In this document: positions 8,312-18,009 of the stretch, in pieces
Layout: each line of letters begins with the position of its first letter
How positions within the stretch are numbered: the first letter of the stretch is position 1
NCBI GenBank assembly: GCA_949290295.1
Contig: CASERH010000016.1
Span: 1-45,612, forward strand
Length of the DNA: 45,612 nt
DNA from: an uncultured Pseudomonadota bacterium
GTDB lineage: Bacteria; Pseudomonadota; Alphaproteobacteria; RF32; CAG-239
Direction of reading: 5' to 3'
Program-made: the position numbers and the translations under genes
Notes under the pieces: generated by a model
The model's input: only the letters and a program-made list of their open reading frames with translations
Databases searched by the model: none
What the model was told of the DNA's origin: nothing

Positions 8312-9538
8312 ATGGCACAGAGAATAATTCTTGAAAACGGATGGTATCGTAACAGTAGAAAACAGCTCAAACTTCCCGACGGCACCATTATTGCCGAGGA
8401 CGTCGTTGAATGGCAAATTTTATCCTCAGGTATTGTCAAAATCATCACCGAAGGAAAAAAGACCCTTGTCTTTGATGCATCTGGAAATCTGATGAAAAAC
8501 GTAAAAGACTACGTAGAGATTAACGAAAACTACTATTACATTGAAACCTCCAAAGGCAAAAATCTCTACAACAAAGACGGACGCCTGATTGCCACCAACC
8601 TTGAGGCTGTCATAAAACATCAAAAAGGCTACCTTAGTATTCAAAAAAAGAAAAAATGGTATCGACCTTTTGATTCTGAACTCTGCAGCCTTTTGCGCCC
8701 TGATGGTACTCTGGTTGCTGAAAAACTAACGAGCTGTTTCATCTATACCAGCGGCTCATATGTACTAACAACCAAAAAGGACGTAAGGGTGTTCGATGTA
8801 GATGGTTCTTTGGTCACCATAAAAGGTTTGCTTGTAAAAGCATACGAAGAAAACATCTACGAGGTCAAAGAGGGCAGAAAGACGAAAATCCATTTTGCCA
8901 AAGAAAAGTTGTTCTTCAAAGGGTTTAAAAAATGGGGAAAACACGATTGTGGTTTTGTTTTTGTACCCTTTGCGAGGCTTTATAATTCTGAAGGGCATCT
9001 ATTGGCCAAAAGAGTTAAAATGTTTCGCCACCTTGGAAATGAGTGGATGATAATTGAGCAAAAAACGCTAAACGACGTTACTTGCAGTGTCATTAATAAA
9101 CAAGGGGAGTTCATTGAAAAAGATTTCGAAACGAATCTCTATCTACTCACAGGAAAACCGGAAGAAGGTTTCTGGGCAAGGAAAATGTATGCTTGTTTTG
9201 AAAACAATAAAAACATCAAATATTTCAACCCAATTTCAATAAAAGGCAAAGATTACGACCAGATTTGCATTGCCCAAACACCAAAAGAGCCGGCAATCTA
9301 CAGGCTGTTCGCCAACAATTGGTTTGAAAAGCAAACACCACAAAACAAACAGCTTTTCAACGCCGAGAAAAAACTCCTTGCCGAGGGGTTTGAACTTTGC
9401 TGTTGCTTCCCCAACAATTGGTATAGCCTCAGGACAAAAGATGGCTATGCCCTTTATGAGGAAGATGGGCACTTGATTGCTTCTCAAATGAACGAGACGG
9501 AGTATCAACTCCTTCTGGAGAAGCATCAAATAGATTAA
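8312..9538 (+). CDS. Degenerate-repeat protein of unknown function, 408 aa
   Basis: I do not recognise a named family. The protein contains about seven diverged repeats of the form (L/V)(Y/F)xxDGxL(I/V)A followed by a hydrophobic strand: LPDGTIIAED, YNKDGRLIAT, LRPDGTLVAE, FDVDGSLVTI, YNSEGHLLAK, FNAEKKLLAE and YEEDGHLIAS. Spacing is about 45-70 residues. The pattern recalls WG-type or beta-propeller-like repeats, where each DG turn links two strands. There is no signal peptide or membrane segment, so it is probably cytoplasmic. Start is ATG 8312 without a visible ribosome binding site. It is a single-gene unit closed by a terminator at 9551. Confidence 0.7.
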   Translation: MAQRIILENGWYRNSRKQLKLPDGTIIAEDVVEWQILSSGIVKIITEGKKTLVFDASGNLMKNVKDYVEINENYYYIETSKGKNLYNKDGRLIATNLEAVIKHQKGYLSIQKKKKWYRPFDSELCSLLRPDGTLVAEKLTSCFIYTSGSYVLTTKKDVRVFDVDGSLVTIKGLLVKAYEENIYEVKEGRKTKIHFAKEKLFFKGFKKWGKHDCGFVFVPFARLYNSEGHLLAKRVKMFRHLGNEWMIIEQKTLNDVTCSVINKQGEFIEKDFETNLYLLTGKPEEGFWARKMYACFENNKNIKYFNPISIKGKDYDQICIAQTPKEPAIYRLFANNWFEKQTPQNKQLFNAEKKLLAEGFELCCCFPNNWYSLRTKDGYALYEEDGHLIASQMNETEYQLLLEKHQID

Positions 9539-9550
9539 CTCCTCAACAAA

Positions 9551-9582
9551 CAAAGCCTGCCAAGTTTGGCAGGCTTTGTTTT
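9551..9582. terminator. Bidirectional terminator between convergent genes
   Basis: CAAAGCCTGCCA and TGGCAGGCTTTG form a 12-bp perfect stem with a 4-nt loop, then TTTT on the plus strand and a T-rich stretch on the minus strand. It serves both the 408-aa gene and ssb. Confidence 0.85.
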
Positions 9583-9605
9583 ACTAGATTAAAGATAATT
9601 TGGAA

Positions 9606-10076
9606 TTAGAACGGAATATCATCATCCAAATCAGCTGCCGGAGCAGAAGCTGAGGCAGAATCCCAACCGGCAGAACCACTGGCCGGAGAGAAAACATCAT
9701 TACCGCCGGCCGGCACACCATCGCCCCTAGCATCAAGCAAAACCAGATTACCACTGAAGTTTTGCAACACAACTTCGGTTGTATATCTCTCTTGTCCGTT
9801 GTTGTCTTCCCATTTGCGGGTTTGCAACTGACCTTCAAGATAAACTTTAGAACCTTTGTGTAAATACTTCTCTGCCACCTCGGCCAACTGCGGGTTAAAG
9901 ATAACCACACGGTGCCACTCGGTGCGATCTTTGCGCTCACCGGAGAGCTTATCTCTCCAAGTATCAGATGTTGCAACATTGAGGTTAACAATCTTTGCAC
10001 CACTCTGAGTATTGCTGACTTTGGGGTCTGCACCCAGATTGCCGACCAAAATAACTTTATTAATGCTTCCAGCCAT
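9606..10076 (-). CDS. ssb: Single-stranded DNA-binding protein
   Basis: SSB coats single-stranded DNA during replication, recombination and repair and recruits partners through its C-terminal tip. The 156-aa protein has the OB-fold domain in residues 1-115 ([13 protein letters not shown] at the start, TEWHRVVIF in the core). A Gly/Ala/Ser-rich linker follows, and then the canonical acidic tip DDDIPF. The length is normal for bacteria. It lies convergent to the 408-aa gene and upstream of no operon partner. PriA, encoded elsewhere in this window, is a known binding partner of the SSB tip. Confidence 0.97.
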   Translation of the reverse strand: MAGSINKVILVGNLGADPKVSNTQSGAKIVNLNVATSDTWRDKLSGERKDRTEWHRVVIFNPQLAEVAEKYLHKGSKVYLEGQLQTRKWEDNNGQERYTTEVVLQNFSGNLVLLDARGDGVPAGGNDVFSPASGSAGWDSASASAPAADLDDDIPF

Positions 10077-10149
10077 TTTATTTTACCTTACATCAAAAAT
10101 TAAAAACTTTTTCAAATATACATTGAGATTTTTCAGAATAAAACCAAAA

Positions 10150-11250
10150 TCAATCAACCTGTGTATATTCTTCCCCCTGGCGCCTAAAAACACCATAGAT
10201 TGCGTTGCCTGAGAAATTTCCGTTGGCAAAAGACATATTCCCCCAAGGCATCATAAATTCTCCCTTGGCGGCGGCCTTTTTCATATCATCATAGGCGAAT
10301 CCTCCGGCTTTTTGTGCCACCTCAGCCCAAAGTTTGAGGGCAGCAAAACCGTACACACCAAGCCCAATAGGCTCCATCCCCTGCAAACGGAGATTAACCA
10401 AAGTTTCCGTAAAATAGGTGCTGTCCTTAAAATTCTTAAGCCCCAGATAATAAAGCCCATCGGTATTAAAGCCCATAATTTCCCGGTAGTTTTCATCGGC
10501 TATATACCTCTCGGTAAAAACGGCAACATTTTCATCCATATCTCTGAGCTCAAGAGTGAGCTCAGCTGTTTCCTCCCCGGTTCCCAAGATGTAGACGATT
10601 TGATTGTTTTGCAAAATTTCTTTTGCCATAGCCTCATAGTCATCAGCGTATTTGGCAAAATCAAAAGAAGAGATCCTTGCCCCCTGCCCGGCAGAGAGAA
10701 ATTCTTGTTGCAAAGCCTCTGCAACACCAACCATTGTTCGGTCTAAAGAATCATAAACCACGGCCACATTCTGTCCGGCAAAATTATGCTGATAATATTT
10801 CAAAAACGTTGTTGCCTGCTCTGAGCGCAACCCGGCAATTTTCAAAGGAGCTCCTGGCGCAAAAGCCTTCTCGCCCGCCAACGGCACCGGCACGATTTGC
10901 AAAATCTCAGCCTTGGCAAAAACACCGGCCGCCTCACTAAAAGCGTTTGAACAATAAGGCCCGATGATAACATTGGGTTTTTCATCTCTTACGCTGAGCA
11001 TCTGCGCCAAAGACACGGCAAAAACATCTTCACAACGGTCATCAGCCACCACTACGTTAATTTGTTGCCCCAAAAGTCCGCCATGATTATTGATGTCTTG
11101 CGCGGCAATCTTAACACCTTGCGCCAACTCATGCCCAAAACGGCGGTATTCTCCCTCTTGCGGAGCCACCACCATAACATCTATTGCCGCCAACGCAGCC
11201 GCCGGCCACATCAGCACCGGCGCCAAAAATTTCAACAATTTCAACATCAT
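10150..11250 (-). CDS. Periplasmic branched-chain amino-acid-type binding protein
   Basis: This 366-aa protein has an N-terminal signal peptide (hydrophobic core LLKFLAPVLMWPAAALA, likely cut before AIDV). The rest is a type I periplasmic binding fold of the Leu/Ile/Val receptor family: VMVVAPQEGEYRRFGHELAQG at the first strand and helix, INNHGGLLG, and VIIGPYCSN. Such proteins normally deliver ligands to an ABC permease, but no permease or ATPase gene is adjacent, so it may work with a distant transporter or as a sensor. The tandem ATGs at the start make the first residue uncertain by one codon. The ligand cannot be deduced. Confidence 0.85.
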   Translation of the reverse strand: MMLKLLKFLAPVLMWPAAALAAIDVMVVAPQEGEYRRFGHELAQGVKIAAQDINNHGGLLGQQINVVVADDRCEDVFAVSLAQMLSVRDEKPNVIIGPYCSNAFSEAAGVFAKAEILQIVPVPLAGEKAFAPGAPLKIAGLRSEQATTFLKYYQHNFAGQNVAVVYDSLDRTMVGVAEALQQEFLSAGQGARISSFDFAKYADDYEAMAKEILQNNQIVYILGTGEETAELTLELRDMDENVAVFTERYIADENYREIMGFNTDGLYYLGLKNFKDSTYFTETLVNLRLQGMEPIGLGVYGFAALKLWAEVAQKAGGFAYDDMKKAAAKGEFMMPWGNMSFANGNFSGNAIYGVFRRQGEEYTQVD

Positions 11251-11329
11251 AACAAATTTTGCTTACACAACCATGGAGCGCATAGTATCAGTTTCTAAAA
11301 TTTTTGCAACTTTTTATTTTATTAACCTA

Positions 11330-11358
11330 TTGCTATTGAGAGATAATTTAGCTATATT
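11330..11358 (+). promoter_or_regulatory. Sigma70-type promoter for uvrA
   Basis: A -35 TTGCTA (11330-11335) and -10 TATATT (11353-11358) are separated by 17 bp, placing the start of transcription about 14 nt before the uvrA ATG, just ahead of the CGGGAGA ribosome binding site. No LexA-like box is evident. Confidence 0.6.
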
Positions 11359-11378
11359 AACCGGCCGGGAGATAAAAA

Positions 11379-14195
11379 ATGAGTAATGATTTTATAGAAA
11401 TAAAAGGCGCACGCGAGCACAACCTCAAAAACATCAACATCAGCTTGCCCAAAAACAAGCTGACAGTCATCACCGGGCTTTCGGGCTCTGGCAAGTCCTC
11501 CTTGGCGTTTGACACCATTTATGCCGAGGGACAGCGCCGCTATGTTGAGAGCTTGTCATCTTATGCCCGCCAATTTCTGGACCTGATGAAAAAACCCGAT
11601 GTAGATTCGATTGAGGGCTTGTCCCCGGCCATCTCCATTGAGCAGAAAACGACATCTCACAACCCGCGTTCAACCGTTGGCACCGTAACCGAGATCTATG
11701 ACTACATGCGCCTTTTGTGGGCACGCGCCGGCACACCATATTCACCGGCCACCGGATTGCCGATTGAATCACAAACTGTCTCACAAATGGTTGACAAGGT
11801 CTTGAGCATGCCTGCAGGAACCAAGTTGCTGCTTTTGTCCCCGATAGCACGCGGCAAAAAAGGCGAATACAAAAAAGAGATAGAAGATTTGCGCAAACAA
11901 GGCTACCAACGCTTGAAAATAGATGGTACCGTGTATGATATTGAAGAAACCCCTGAGCTAAACAAGAATCAGAAACACGATATTGAAGTCGTAATTGATA
12001 GAATTGTCGTAAAAGAAGGCATTGCCGAACGCTTGGCTCAGTCTTTTGAAACAGCCCTCAAATTAAGCGATGGTTTAGTTTTTGCTGAGAATAATGAAAC
12101 TCATGAGAGAACAACTCTTTCCTCTAAATTTGCCTGCCCCGTATCAGGTTTCACCATAGAAGAAATTGAGCCGCGTCTGTTTTCATTTAATAACCCCTAT
12201 GGTGCCTGCCCTCACTGCGATGGCTTGGGCGCAAGCTTATACATGGACCCCGACCGAGTAGTCCCCAACCAAAATTTATCCATCTCCCAAGGTGCGATTT
12301 TACCATGGTTTAGCCGCAAACACGGTTTTTATACCGATACCTTGCGCTCTCTTTGCGAATGGCTGGGAATATCCGAAAAAACACCATGGAAAGATCTGCC
12401 CGAACACGCCAGAGATGTCATTCTATATGGCTCCGACAACGAGCCTGTGCCGATGTATTATCCACATTTTCAAACTTGCAAACCTTTTGAAGGTGTCATC
12501 AATAATCTGGAACGCCGTTTTATGGAAACAGATTCCCAAGCCACCAGAGATGAGTTTGCTCAGTATCAATCAGCGGCAGTTTGTGAATACTGCCACGGCA
12601 AAAGATTAAAACCGGAGGCTTTGGCAGTAAAAATCGGCGGCTTGGATATTATGGAAGCCTCTGAAATGTCAATAAAAAATGCCCTAACCTGGTTTAGAGG
12701 CATCGGCCCTAACTTAAGCCCGCAAAAACAAGAAATTGCAAACAAAATTCTCAAAGAGATTATAGAAAGATTAAGCTTTTTAAACAACGTTGGCCTAGAC
12801 TATTTGAATCTCTCACGCCAATCCGGCACTCTTTCCGGCGGCGAGGCTCAGCGCATCCGCTTAGCAAGCCAAATAGGCTCAGGCCTGACCGGTGTTTTAT
12901 ATGTTTTAGACGAGCCCTCAATCGGCTTGCACCAAAGAGACAACGACCGCTTGCTTGAGACCCTGACTCGCTTAAGAGATATCGGCAACACGGTAGTTGT
13001 GGTTGAGCACGATGAAGACGCCATCAGAGCCGCAGATTTTCTGGTTGATATGGGCCCCGGCGCCGGCAGTGAGGGAGGAAAAGTTGTTGCCTCTGGCACG
13101 GTTAAAGATGTCTTGAAAGTCAAAAACAGCCTCACCGCCCAATATTTAAACGGTGAAAAAAAGATAGCTGTTCCTGCCAAAAGGCGCAAAGGCAACGGCA
13201 AATTTATCGGCCTAAAAGGCGCCAGAACCAACAATCTGAAAAATGTTGATTTGAAAATTCCTTTGGGCACCCTCACCTGTGTCACCGGAGTTTCCGGCGG
13301 TGGTAAATCTTCACTGATATTGGAGACCTTATGCAAGGCATTGGCCAAAGAAATTTATAATTCCAGAGAACCTGGTGCCGTTTATGATAAGGTCATCGGC
13401 GCTGAAAACATAGACAAGATTATTAATATTGACCAATCTCCGATTGGGCGTACACCGCGCTCCAACCCCGCTACCTATACGGGGGTATTTGACCACATCC
13501 GCAATTGGTATGCCGCCCTACCTGAAGCCAAAGCCAGAGGCTATGCTGCCGGGCGTTTTTCATTCAACGTTGCAGGTGGCCGTTGTGAGGCTTGCAAAGG
13601 AGACGGCGTTACCAAAATTGAGATGCACTTTTTGCCTGATGTCTATGTTGAATGTGAGGTCTGCAAAGGCAAAAGATTCAACCGCGAGACATTGGAAGTA
13701 AAGTATAAAGATAAATCCATTGCCGATGTTTTGGATATGACGGTCGACGATGCTTTTGAATTTTTCAATGCCATTCCGGCTATCAAGAATAGGCTTGATT
13801 TGCTAAGAAAAGTTGGACTTGGCTACATCAAACTCGGCCAGGCGGCCACCACTCTTTCCGGTGGCGAAGCACAGCGTGTAAAACTTTCAAAAGAGCTCTC
13901 CAAACGTGCCACCGGCAAAACACTGTATATTTTGGATGAACCGACTACCGGGCTTCATTTTGAAGATATCAATAAACTTCTCAAAGTTTTGCAAGCCCTT
14001 GTCGACCAAGGCAACTCAATTATTGTCATTGAGCATAATCTTGATGTAATAAAAACTGCGGATTATATCGTTGATCTGGGTCCTGAAGGCGGCGACGGCG
14101 GCGGCAGAATCATTGCTCAAGGCACACCCGAACAAGTTGCCAAATGTGAAAATAGCTATACGGCCAAATACCTAAGACAAAAACTAGGAGCGTGA
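11379..14195 (+). CDS. uvrA: UvrABC system protein A (excinuclease ATPase)
   Basis: UvrA recognises DNA lesions and loads UvrB in nucleotide excision repair. The 938-aa protein has both ABC modules. The first Walker A is GLSGSGKS (33-40) with signature [12 protein letters not shown]; the second Walker A is GVSGGGKS with signature [12 protein letters not shown] and LDEPTTGLH. The C-terminal zinc finger is intact (CEAC...CEVC). The first zinc finger has CPVSG in place of CPxC, followed by CPHC. From family knowledge this form is common in alphaproteobacteria. The second Walker A has Gly where Ser is usual. It starts at ATG 11379 behind GGGAGA. Its last 12 bp overlap the convergent gene that follows. 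Confidence 0.97.
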   Translation: MSNDFIEIKGAREHNLKNINISLPKNKLTVITGLSGSGKSSLAFDTIYAEGQRRYVESLSSYARQFLDLMKKPDVDSIEGLSPAISIEQKTTSHNPRSTVGTVTEIYDYMRLLWARAGTPYSPATGLPIESQTVSQMVDKVLSMPAGTKLLLLSPIARGKKGEYKKEIEDLRKQGYQRLKIDGTVYDIEETPELNKNQKHDIEVVIDRIVVKEGIAERLAQSFETALKLSDGLVFAENNETHERTTLSSKFACPVSGFTIEEIEPRLFSFNNPYGACPHCDGLGASLYMDPDRVVPNQNLSISQGAILPWFSRKHGFYTDTLRSLCEWLGISEKTPWKDLPEHARDVILYGSDNEPVPMYYPHFQTCKPFEGVINNLERRFMETDSQATRDEFAQYQSAAVCEYCHGKRLKPEALAVKIGGLDIMEASEMSIKNALTWFRGIGPNLSPQKQEIANKILKEIIERLSFLNNVGLDYLNLSRQSGTLSGGEAQRIRLASQIGSGLTGVLYVLDEPSIGLHQRDNDRLLETLTRLRDIGNTVVVVEHDEDAIRAADFLVDMGPGAGSEGGKVVASGTVKDVLKVKNSLTAQYLNGEKKIAVPAKRRKGNGKFIGLKGARTNNLKNVDLKIPLGTLTCVTGVSGGGKSSLILETLCKALAKEIYNSREPGAVYDKVIGAENIDKIINIDQSPIGRTPRSNPATYTGVFDHIRNWYAALPEAKARGYAAGRFSFNVAGGRCEACKGDGVTKIEMHFLPDVYVECEVCKGKRFNRETLEVKYKDKSIADVLDMTVDDAFEFFNAIPAIKNRLDLLRKVGLGYIKLGQAATTLSGGEAQRVKLSKELSKRATGKTLYILDEPTTGLHFEDINKLLKVLQALVDQGNSIIVIEHNLDVIKTADYIVDLGPEGGDGGGRIIAQGTPEQVAKCENSYTAKYLRQKLGA

Positions 14196-15686
14196 AACAG
14201 AGCGACTTCTAACCGCCATAACTTTGCGGTTAGGATTGGTATATGCAGTCATAACCATTTGTGCTGCCCGTTGAAATTCGGGAGCATTATCAGCGCCTTT
14301 GGCCAAACGAGAACACAAATCGTCAACGTCTTCTTTTGAATAATCATAAGAGTTGACGATATAAGAAAACATACGTGTCATTTTCTGATGAAAATAGGGA
14401 TTAAATTCTCCTATATCTGGATGAGTAGAAACAATACTTTGAGCATAAACATCTGCAACATCTGCCACCAAAGCCTTATTGATTTTCGCAGGCTGTAAAG
14501 GAGCATCACCGAACAATCGTTCCTGAACACTATTAAGACCGCTCAAAGCCGCATTTTTTTGTAACAACCTTAGCAACGGCTTCTCCGATACATTATCATC
14601 CGTCGGATGCAGAGCCGCATATTCGCTCAAATATCCGGCATAAGTCGTAATCAGCCTCCGAGAAGGCATCACAAGAGCATTATCCACAACGCCTTCAATA
14701 AGCGGGTGAATTTTATCCATAATCTTCAATCGGCGTTCCCAGGTACGCCGGCTATTTTTAAGCATATCTTGAACGTTCTCGATTTTATTGATGACACTTT
14801 CGGCAGAGATAGGCTCAGACTTAAAATAACTGATACATCTGGCCGACAAGGGCAGTTTGGAACGTTGCAACCTTTTAAGAATATCAAGCTTAACGTCCTT
14901 GTCCAAAGTGTAGGTTTTGTTTTTCTCTCCCAAATCACCGCTAACATCGACATAAGTAATGTTATCGATATAAAAGCCGTTTTTGGCAGCATTTTCAAAG
15001 ATAGGCAAAAACAGTTGGAGCTTGGTGGCTCCATTTGAACTTCTGGATTTATCCAAAGCCTTAAAAAGGATTTTCACGGTCTGCTTTGCCGCAAATTCCT
15101 GGCGTGCAGGATTATCAGCCACATTATAGTCAGCCATCTGCCTAATAAACTCGGCATAGACCCCGCTTTTATCCGATGCTTTATAAGAAAGCAACAAATC
15201 AAGCACATTGACTTTAGAATAAGCATCGGGCTTAAGATCAATAGAGTTCAAGAACCGAACTTGCGTTTTTTTGAACTCGTCACGACGCTTATAGAGCACC
15301 TCTTGAGGAAGGTTAAGAACACTTTCTCGCAAATAAACCTTGTCCCAAACATGCCAAATCAGCTGCCCCGAAGCTTCCGGAGATGTTTTTAAAAATTCAT
15401 TAGCAGCTTTGATTAAGAATTGAGAATTATTCTCGATTGACGGATTGGGCTCAACCAACAAAACCTTTGGTCCCCAGGCCATTTTCCGTCCGCATAAGTT
15501 GATAAGGTTCTGATAAACTTCCGGATGCGTCTGAGACAAATCAGAGCGTTCCAACAAACGCGCCATCCGTTCATTATCAAACTTTCCCCAATAAGCTCGA
15601 CGATTAAGCACATCGGAAAGCATCATACCGACAAGATTTAAAAAGGCATCATTTTTTGAGGATTTCCCCTGAGAATTTTCGGACAT
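14184..15686 (-). CDS. Hypothetical protein, 500 aa
   Basis: I do not recognise this protein. It is largely alpha-helical by composition, soluble, with no signal peptide or membrane segment, and basic at its C-terminus ([13 protein letters not shown]). I start it at ATG 15686, because GGAGG lies 6 nt upstream. The longer frame to 15740 would begin upstream of a well-formed promoter whose -10 is at 15721-15726. The gene is a single transcription unit convergent with uvrA, overlapping its end by 12 bp, with no terminator between them. The helical repeats could form a solenoid scaffold, but that is only a guess. Confidence 0.75.
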   Translation of the reverse strand: MSENSQGKSSKNDAFLNLVGMMLSDVLNRRAYWGKFDNERMARLLERSDLSQTHPEVYQNLINLCGRKMAWGPKVLLVEPNPSIENNSQFLIKAANEFLKTSPEASGQLIWHVWDKVYLRESVLNLPQEVLYKRRDEFKKTQVRFLNSIDLKPDAYSKVNVLDLLLSYKASDKSGVYAEFIRQMADYNVADNPARQEFAAKQTVKILFKALDKSRSSNGATKLQLFLPIFENAAKNGFYIDNITYVDVSGDLGEKNKTYTLDKDVKLDILKRLQRSKLPLSARCISYFKSEPISAESVINKIENVQDMLKNSRRTWERRLKIMDKIHPLIEGVVDNALVMPSRRLITTYAGYLSEYAALHPTDDNVSEKPLLRLLQKNAALSGLNSVQERLFGDAPLQPAKINKALVADVADVYAQSIVSTHPDIGEFNPYFHQKMTRMFSYIVNSYDYSKEDVDDLCSRLAKGADNAPEFQRAAQMVMTAYTNPNRKVMAVRSRSVSRS

Positions 15687-15720
15687 TAGCGGCCTCCGAT
15701 ATTTTCGTCCATTTTCTGTC

Positions 15721-15748
15721 ATTATACACGATAAAAGCATAAAATCAA
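15721..15748 (-). promoter_or_regulatory. Sigma70-type promoter for the 500-aa gene
   Basis: On the minus strand, TTGATT (15748-15743) and TATAAT (15726-15721) are 16 bp apart, with TG just before the -10. Transcription would start near 15713, about 27 nt before the GGAGG-served ATG at 15686. Confidence 0.7.
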
Positions 15749-15785
15749 CAAAAAAAGAGGAAAGCTCATAAAAGCTTCCCTCTTT
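15749..15785 (-). terminator. Intrinsic terminator after the FadL-type gene
   Basis: On the minus strand AAAGAGGGAAGC and GCTTTCCTCTTT form a stem with one mismatch, a short loop and a following T-run. It lies about 23 bp past the stop of the porin gene and overlaps the promoter of the next gene downstream. Confidence 0.8.
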
Positions 15786-15807
15786 AGGAGAGTCAAAACA
15801 ACAAAAA

Positions 15808-17058
15808 TTAGAACTTATAGTTCATAGACAAGCCGAACAACTTAACAGAGTTGCTATACTCAGCATAGATACCGCGCTGGCCAGCCGCCGCATTGGTCGG
15901 CAAGTCAACCGTAGCATCTTTAGCTTGGATATACGTGTAAGCCACGTCAAAGCTTAAGTTTTCATTGTACTGATAGCCCAAACCAACTGAATACCAAATA
16001 CGGTCAGAATCCGGGATACGCGGTGTACGATATTGTTTTTTAACAGCCGTCTGGTCATAAGCCCAACCAAGACGAAGTTTCCATTGATTATCAATCTGGT
16101 AGCTGGCACCCAAAGCGAAGAAGTTTGTATCTTGCCAATGCTCATTGGTAGAGCTCAAGAGGTAGCCATTACCGGGTTGAAGAGGATTGGTTGTATCTTG
16201 GCCAATAATATCAAGCTTGTCAAAAGAGCTCCAGAACACGCGCTGATATTCTGCCATAACCGCCCATTTTTCATTGATTTGATGATAGGCACCAAAAGAC
16301 AACATTGCCGGAGTATCAAGACGTGCAGAAATATCTTGGTTCAAGAAACCATATGGAGCCGGAGAAGAAATATCACCTTTCAGCTTGTGATTAATTTCAC
16401 TACGATAGTTAACACCGAAACGAGTGTCATTAGAAAGCTCATACATAGCGCTCAACTGGTAACCAACATCAACGGTATCGCCCTTAAGAGAAGTATCGGT
16501 TGCCCCGGCCAACGCAGAGTTAGTCAAGCGAGCTTTAACATATTGTATAGGCAACCCGGCGCCGACAGAAAGTTTATCGGTTAGTTTATAAGCTGCCATC
16601 GGTGTAAAAGTAGAAGTGATGACTTTAGAAGTAATACCATGATCACCGCCGGCCCATTCCTGGTCGTATTTTGTAATCATACCAAAAGGAACATTAAGAC
16701 TCAAACCAAGGGTGAGCTTATCATCAACCTGGTGAGAGATTGTTCCGTTCGGAGCCCAAGCAGCATGCACGATATTGTTAATATCTGGTTGGCGCTGCCC
16801 CGCAGCATCACGCACATCTCCTGCCTCTGCCCGCGGCACAATATAGGTTGCGCCCATATTAATTTGGGTACCTTTCTGCCTGGTTAAACCGGCGGCATTA
16901 AAATAGGCATAAGAGTTGTTTTCGGCCCCGGCAGTTGCTCCCGCAAAAGCGTTACCTTGGGCAGCAGCGGATTGCTCTCTCAAATGGAAACCCGCAGCCA
17001 TAGCATTGGAAGCCATCAGGATAGTTCCCAGCGCTGTCAATGTAAGAAGTTTTTTCAT
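15808..17058 (-). CDS. FadL/OmpP1/TodX-type outer membrane transporter
   Basis: FadL-family proteins are 14-stranded outer membrane barrels that take up long-chain fatty acids or other hydrophobic compounds. The 416-aa protein has a signal peptide (MKKLLTLTALGTILMASNAMA). Its mature N-terminus AGFHLREQSAAAQGNAFAG is the family's hatch region, and NNSYAYFNAAGL is another family mark. The body alternates in a beta-barrel pattern. The C-terminus ends VKLFGLSMNYKF, with the terminal Phe recognised by the barrel assembly machinery. A TetR-type gene lies just upstream on the same strand, and an acyltransferase/acyl ligase pair lies beyond it. That context supports fatty-acid uptake. A perfect palindrome overlaps its -35 box (17117-17122). 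Confidence 0.92.
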   Translation of the reverse strand: MKKLLTLTALGTILMASNAMAAGFHLREQSAAAQGNAFAGATAGAENNSYAYFNAAGLTRQKGTQINMGATYIVPRAEAGDVRDAAGQRQPDINNIVHAAWAPNGTISHQVDDKLTLGLSLNVPFGMITKYDQEWAGGDHGITSKVITSTFTPMAAYKLTDKLSVGAGLPIQYVKARLTNSALAGATDTSLKGDTVDVGYQLSAMYELSNDTRFGVNYRSEINHKLKGDISSPAPYGFLNQDISARLDTPAMLSFGAYHQINEKWAVMAEYQRVFWSSFDKLDIIGQDTTNPLQPGNGYLLSSTNEHWQDTNFFALGASYQIDNQWKLRLGWAYDQTAVKKQYRTPRIPDSDRIWYSVGLGYQYNENLSFDVAYTYIQAKDATVDLPTNAAAGQRGIYAEYSNSVKLFGLSMNYKF

Positions 17059-17095
17059 AGAAAAGTCTCATTTGTAGTTAACGAACAAAGATACT

Positions 17096-17122
17096 AGTAT
17101 ATAAAAAAAGCCCTTATGTCAA
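17096..17122 (-). promoter_or_regulatory. Promoter of the FadL-type gene
   Basis: On the minus strand, TTGACA (17122-17117) and TATACT (17101-17096) are 15 bp apart, slightly short of the ideal spacing. This leaves a leader of about 30 nt before the ATG at 17058. Confidence 0.55.
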
Positions 17123-17134
17123 TCAATTGATTGA
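17119..17134. promoter_or_regulatory. 16-bp palindrome overlapping the fadL -35 box, candidate operator
   Basis: TCAATCAATTGATTGA is perfectly self-complementary and shares four bases with the -35 hexamer. Its size and position fit a repressor site. The TetR-type gene that ends at 17154 is the obvious candidate regulator, but this is inferred from position only. Confidence 0.5.
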
Positions 17135-17153
17135 ATTATGTAAAATCAGTGGA

Positions 17154-17795
17154 TTATTTTTGTTTATTCAACAAAAAGTCTATTTGTTGGCTCATGTATT
17201 CCTGAAGTTTTTGCATTTCTTTTTTGCCATAGCCGCTCCACTCCATAAAAGAGCAAATGGTTTCTTGCCGAGATGCAAAAACAAACAACTGAGAAAAGAG
17301 CGGAAACATATAAAGATAAGCATCTTTAATAGCGATTTTGCCACCGCTGGCCTGAGTGAGCAAAGCAGCCATCATCCGAAAAACAGGAAAAATAAGCCCA
17401 TCATAGAGAATAGAAAATTCGGCTGTCGGCCTTGAATATTCGGTGAAGAAAATGGCCTTCATGTCTTTAGAAATTTCATCTCCGCACAAAAGCCGCAAAA
17501 AACGGCAAATCAAGTCCTTAAGCAAGATCAAGGCCTCCTCTTGGGAACCGTTTTTTTCAACCTCCTGGCAGCGCTCCCAAATATTGCCGCTTTTGTCCTT
17601 AACCGTCTGCACAATCTCTTGCAGTACAGCAGTATAAAGACCTCTTTTGCCGCCAAAATAATAAAGAATGGCAGAGATATTGATTTTAGCATTTTTTGCA
17701 ATATCGCGAGTTGTTGCTCCCAAAAAACCATTTTTGGCAAACTCAGCAAAGGCACTATTCAAAAGTTTCGTTTTAGAGTCCATGTTTGACACCAT
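17154..17795 (-). CDS. TetR-family transcriptional regulator
   Basis: This is a 213-aa DNA-binding regulator. The N-terminal helix-turn-helix domain (about residues 8-55) shows the family pattern AFAEFAKNGFLGATTRDIAKNAKINISAILYYFGGKRGLY. The C-terminal ligand-binding part is helical and poorly conserved, with a layout like CerR/YbiH-type members. It could start at either of two ATGs, 17795 or 17783. It lies between the FadL gene (same strand, downstream) and the acyltransferase gene (divergent). Control of both by fatty acids or acyl-CoA is a reasonable inference. Confidence 0.9.
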   Translation of the reverse strand: MVSNMDSKTKLLNSAFAEFAKNGFLGATTRDIAKNAKINISAILYYFGGKRGLYTAVLQEIVQTVKDKSGNIWERCQEVEKNGSQEEALILLKDLICRFLRLLCGDEISKDMKAIFFTEYSRPTAEFSILYDGLIFPVFRMMAALLTQASGGKIAIKDAYLYMFPLFSQLFVFASRQETICSFMEWSGYGKKEMQKLQEYMSQQIDFLLNKQK

Positions 17796-17895
17796 TTTCT
17801 AATATAAACATCAAAAGGATTATGTCTCAAAGTTTCAAAAAAGGCAACCACAGAATTATCCCCGTCCAAAAAATGGCAAAACTTATTATTTTTCA

Positions 17896-17913
17896 AAATA
17901 TTATGTAATATTT
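17896..17913. promoter_or_regulatory. Palindrome in the TetR/acyltransferase divergent region
   Basis: AAATATTA and TAATATTT form an 8+8 inverted repeat around TG. It lies 83 bp before the TetR gene and about 96 bp before the acyltransferase start. A possible plus-strand promoter follows (TTGAAG 17925-17930, 18 bp, TACAAT 17949-17954). The palindrome is pure A/T, so chance is possible, and it does not match the 17119 palindrome. Confidence 0.3.
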
Positions 17914-18009
17914 GACAATAAAATTTGAAGTTATGGCAAAATTCACTTTACAATATCCCTCAGATTTAGTTAGATAAATTATCTTTTGTAACTACTCGGA
18001 GACTATATT

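Noticed and set aside
15687-15740. 18-residue upstream extension of the 500-aa protein
   Set aside because: The extended start would lie upstream of the -10 box of a good promoter, while GGAGG serves ATG 15686.
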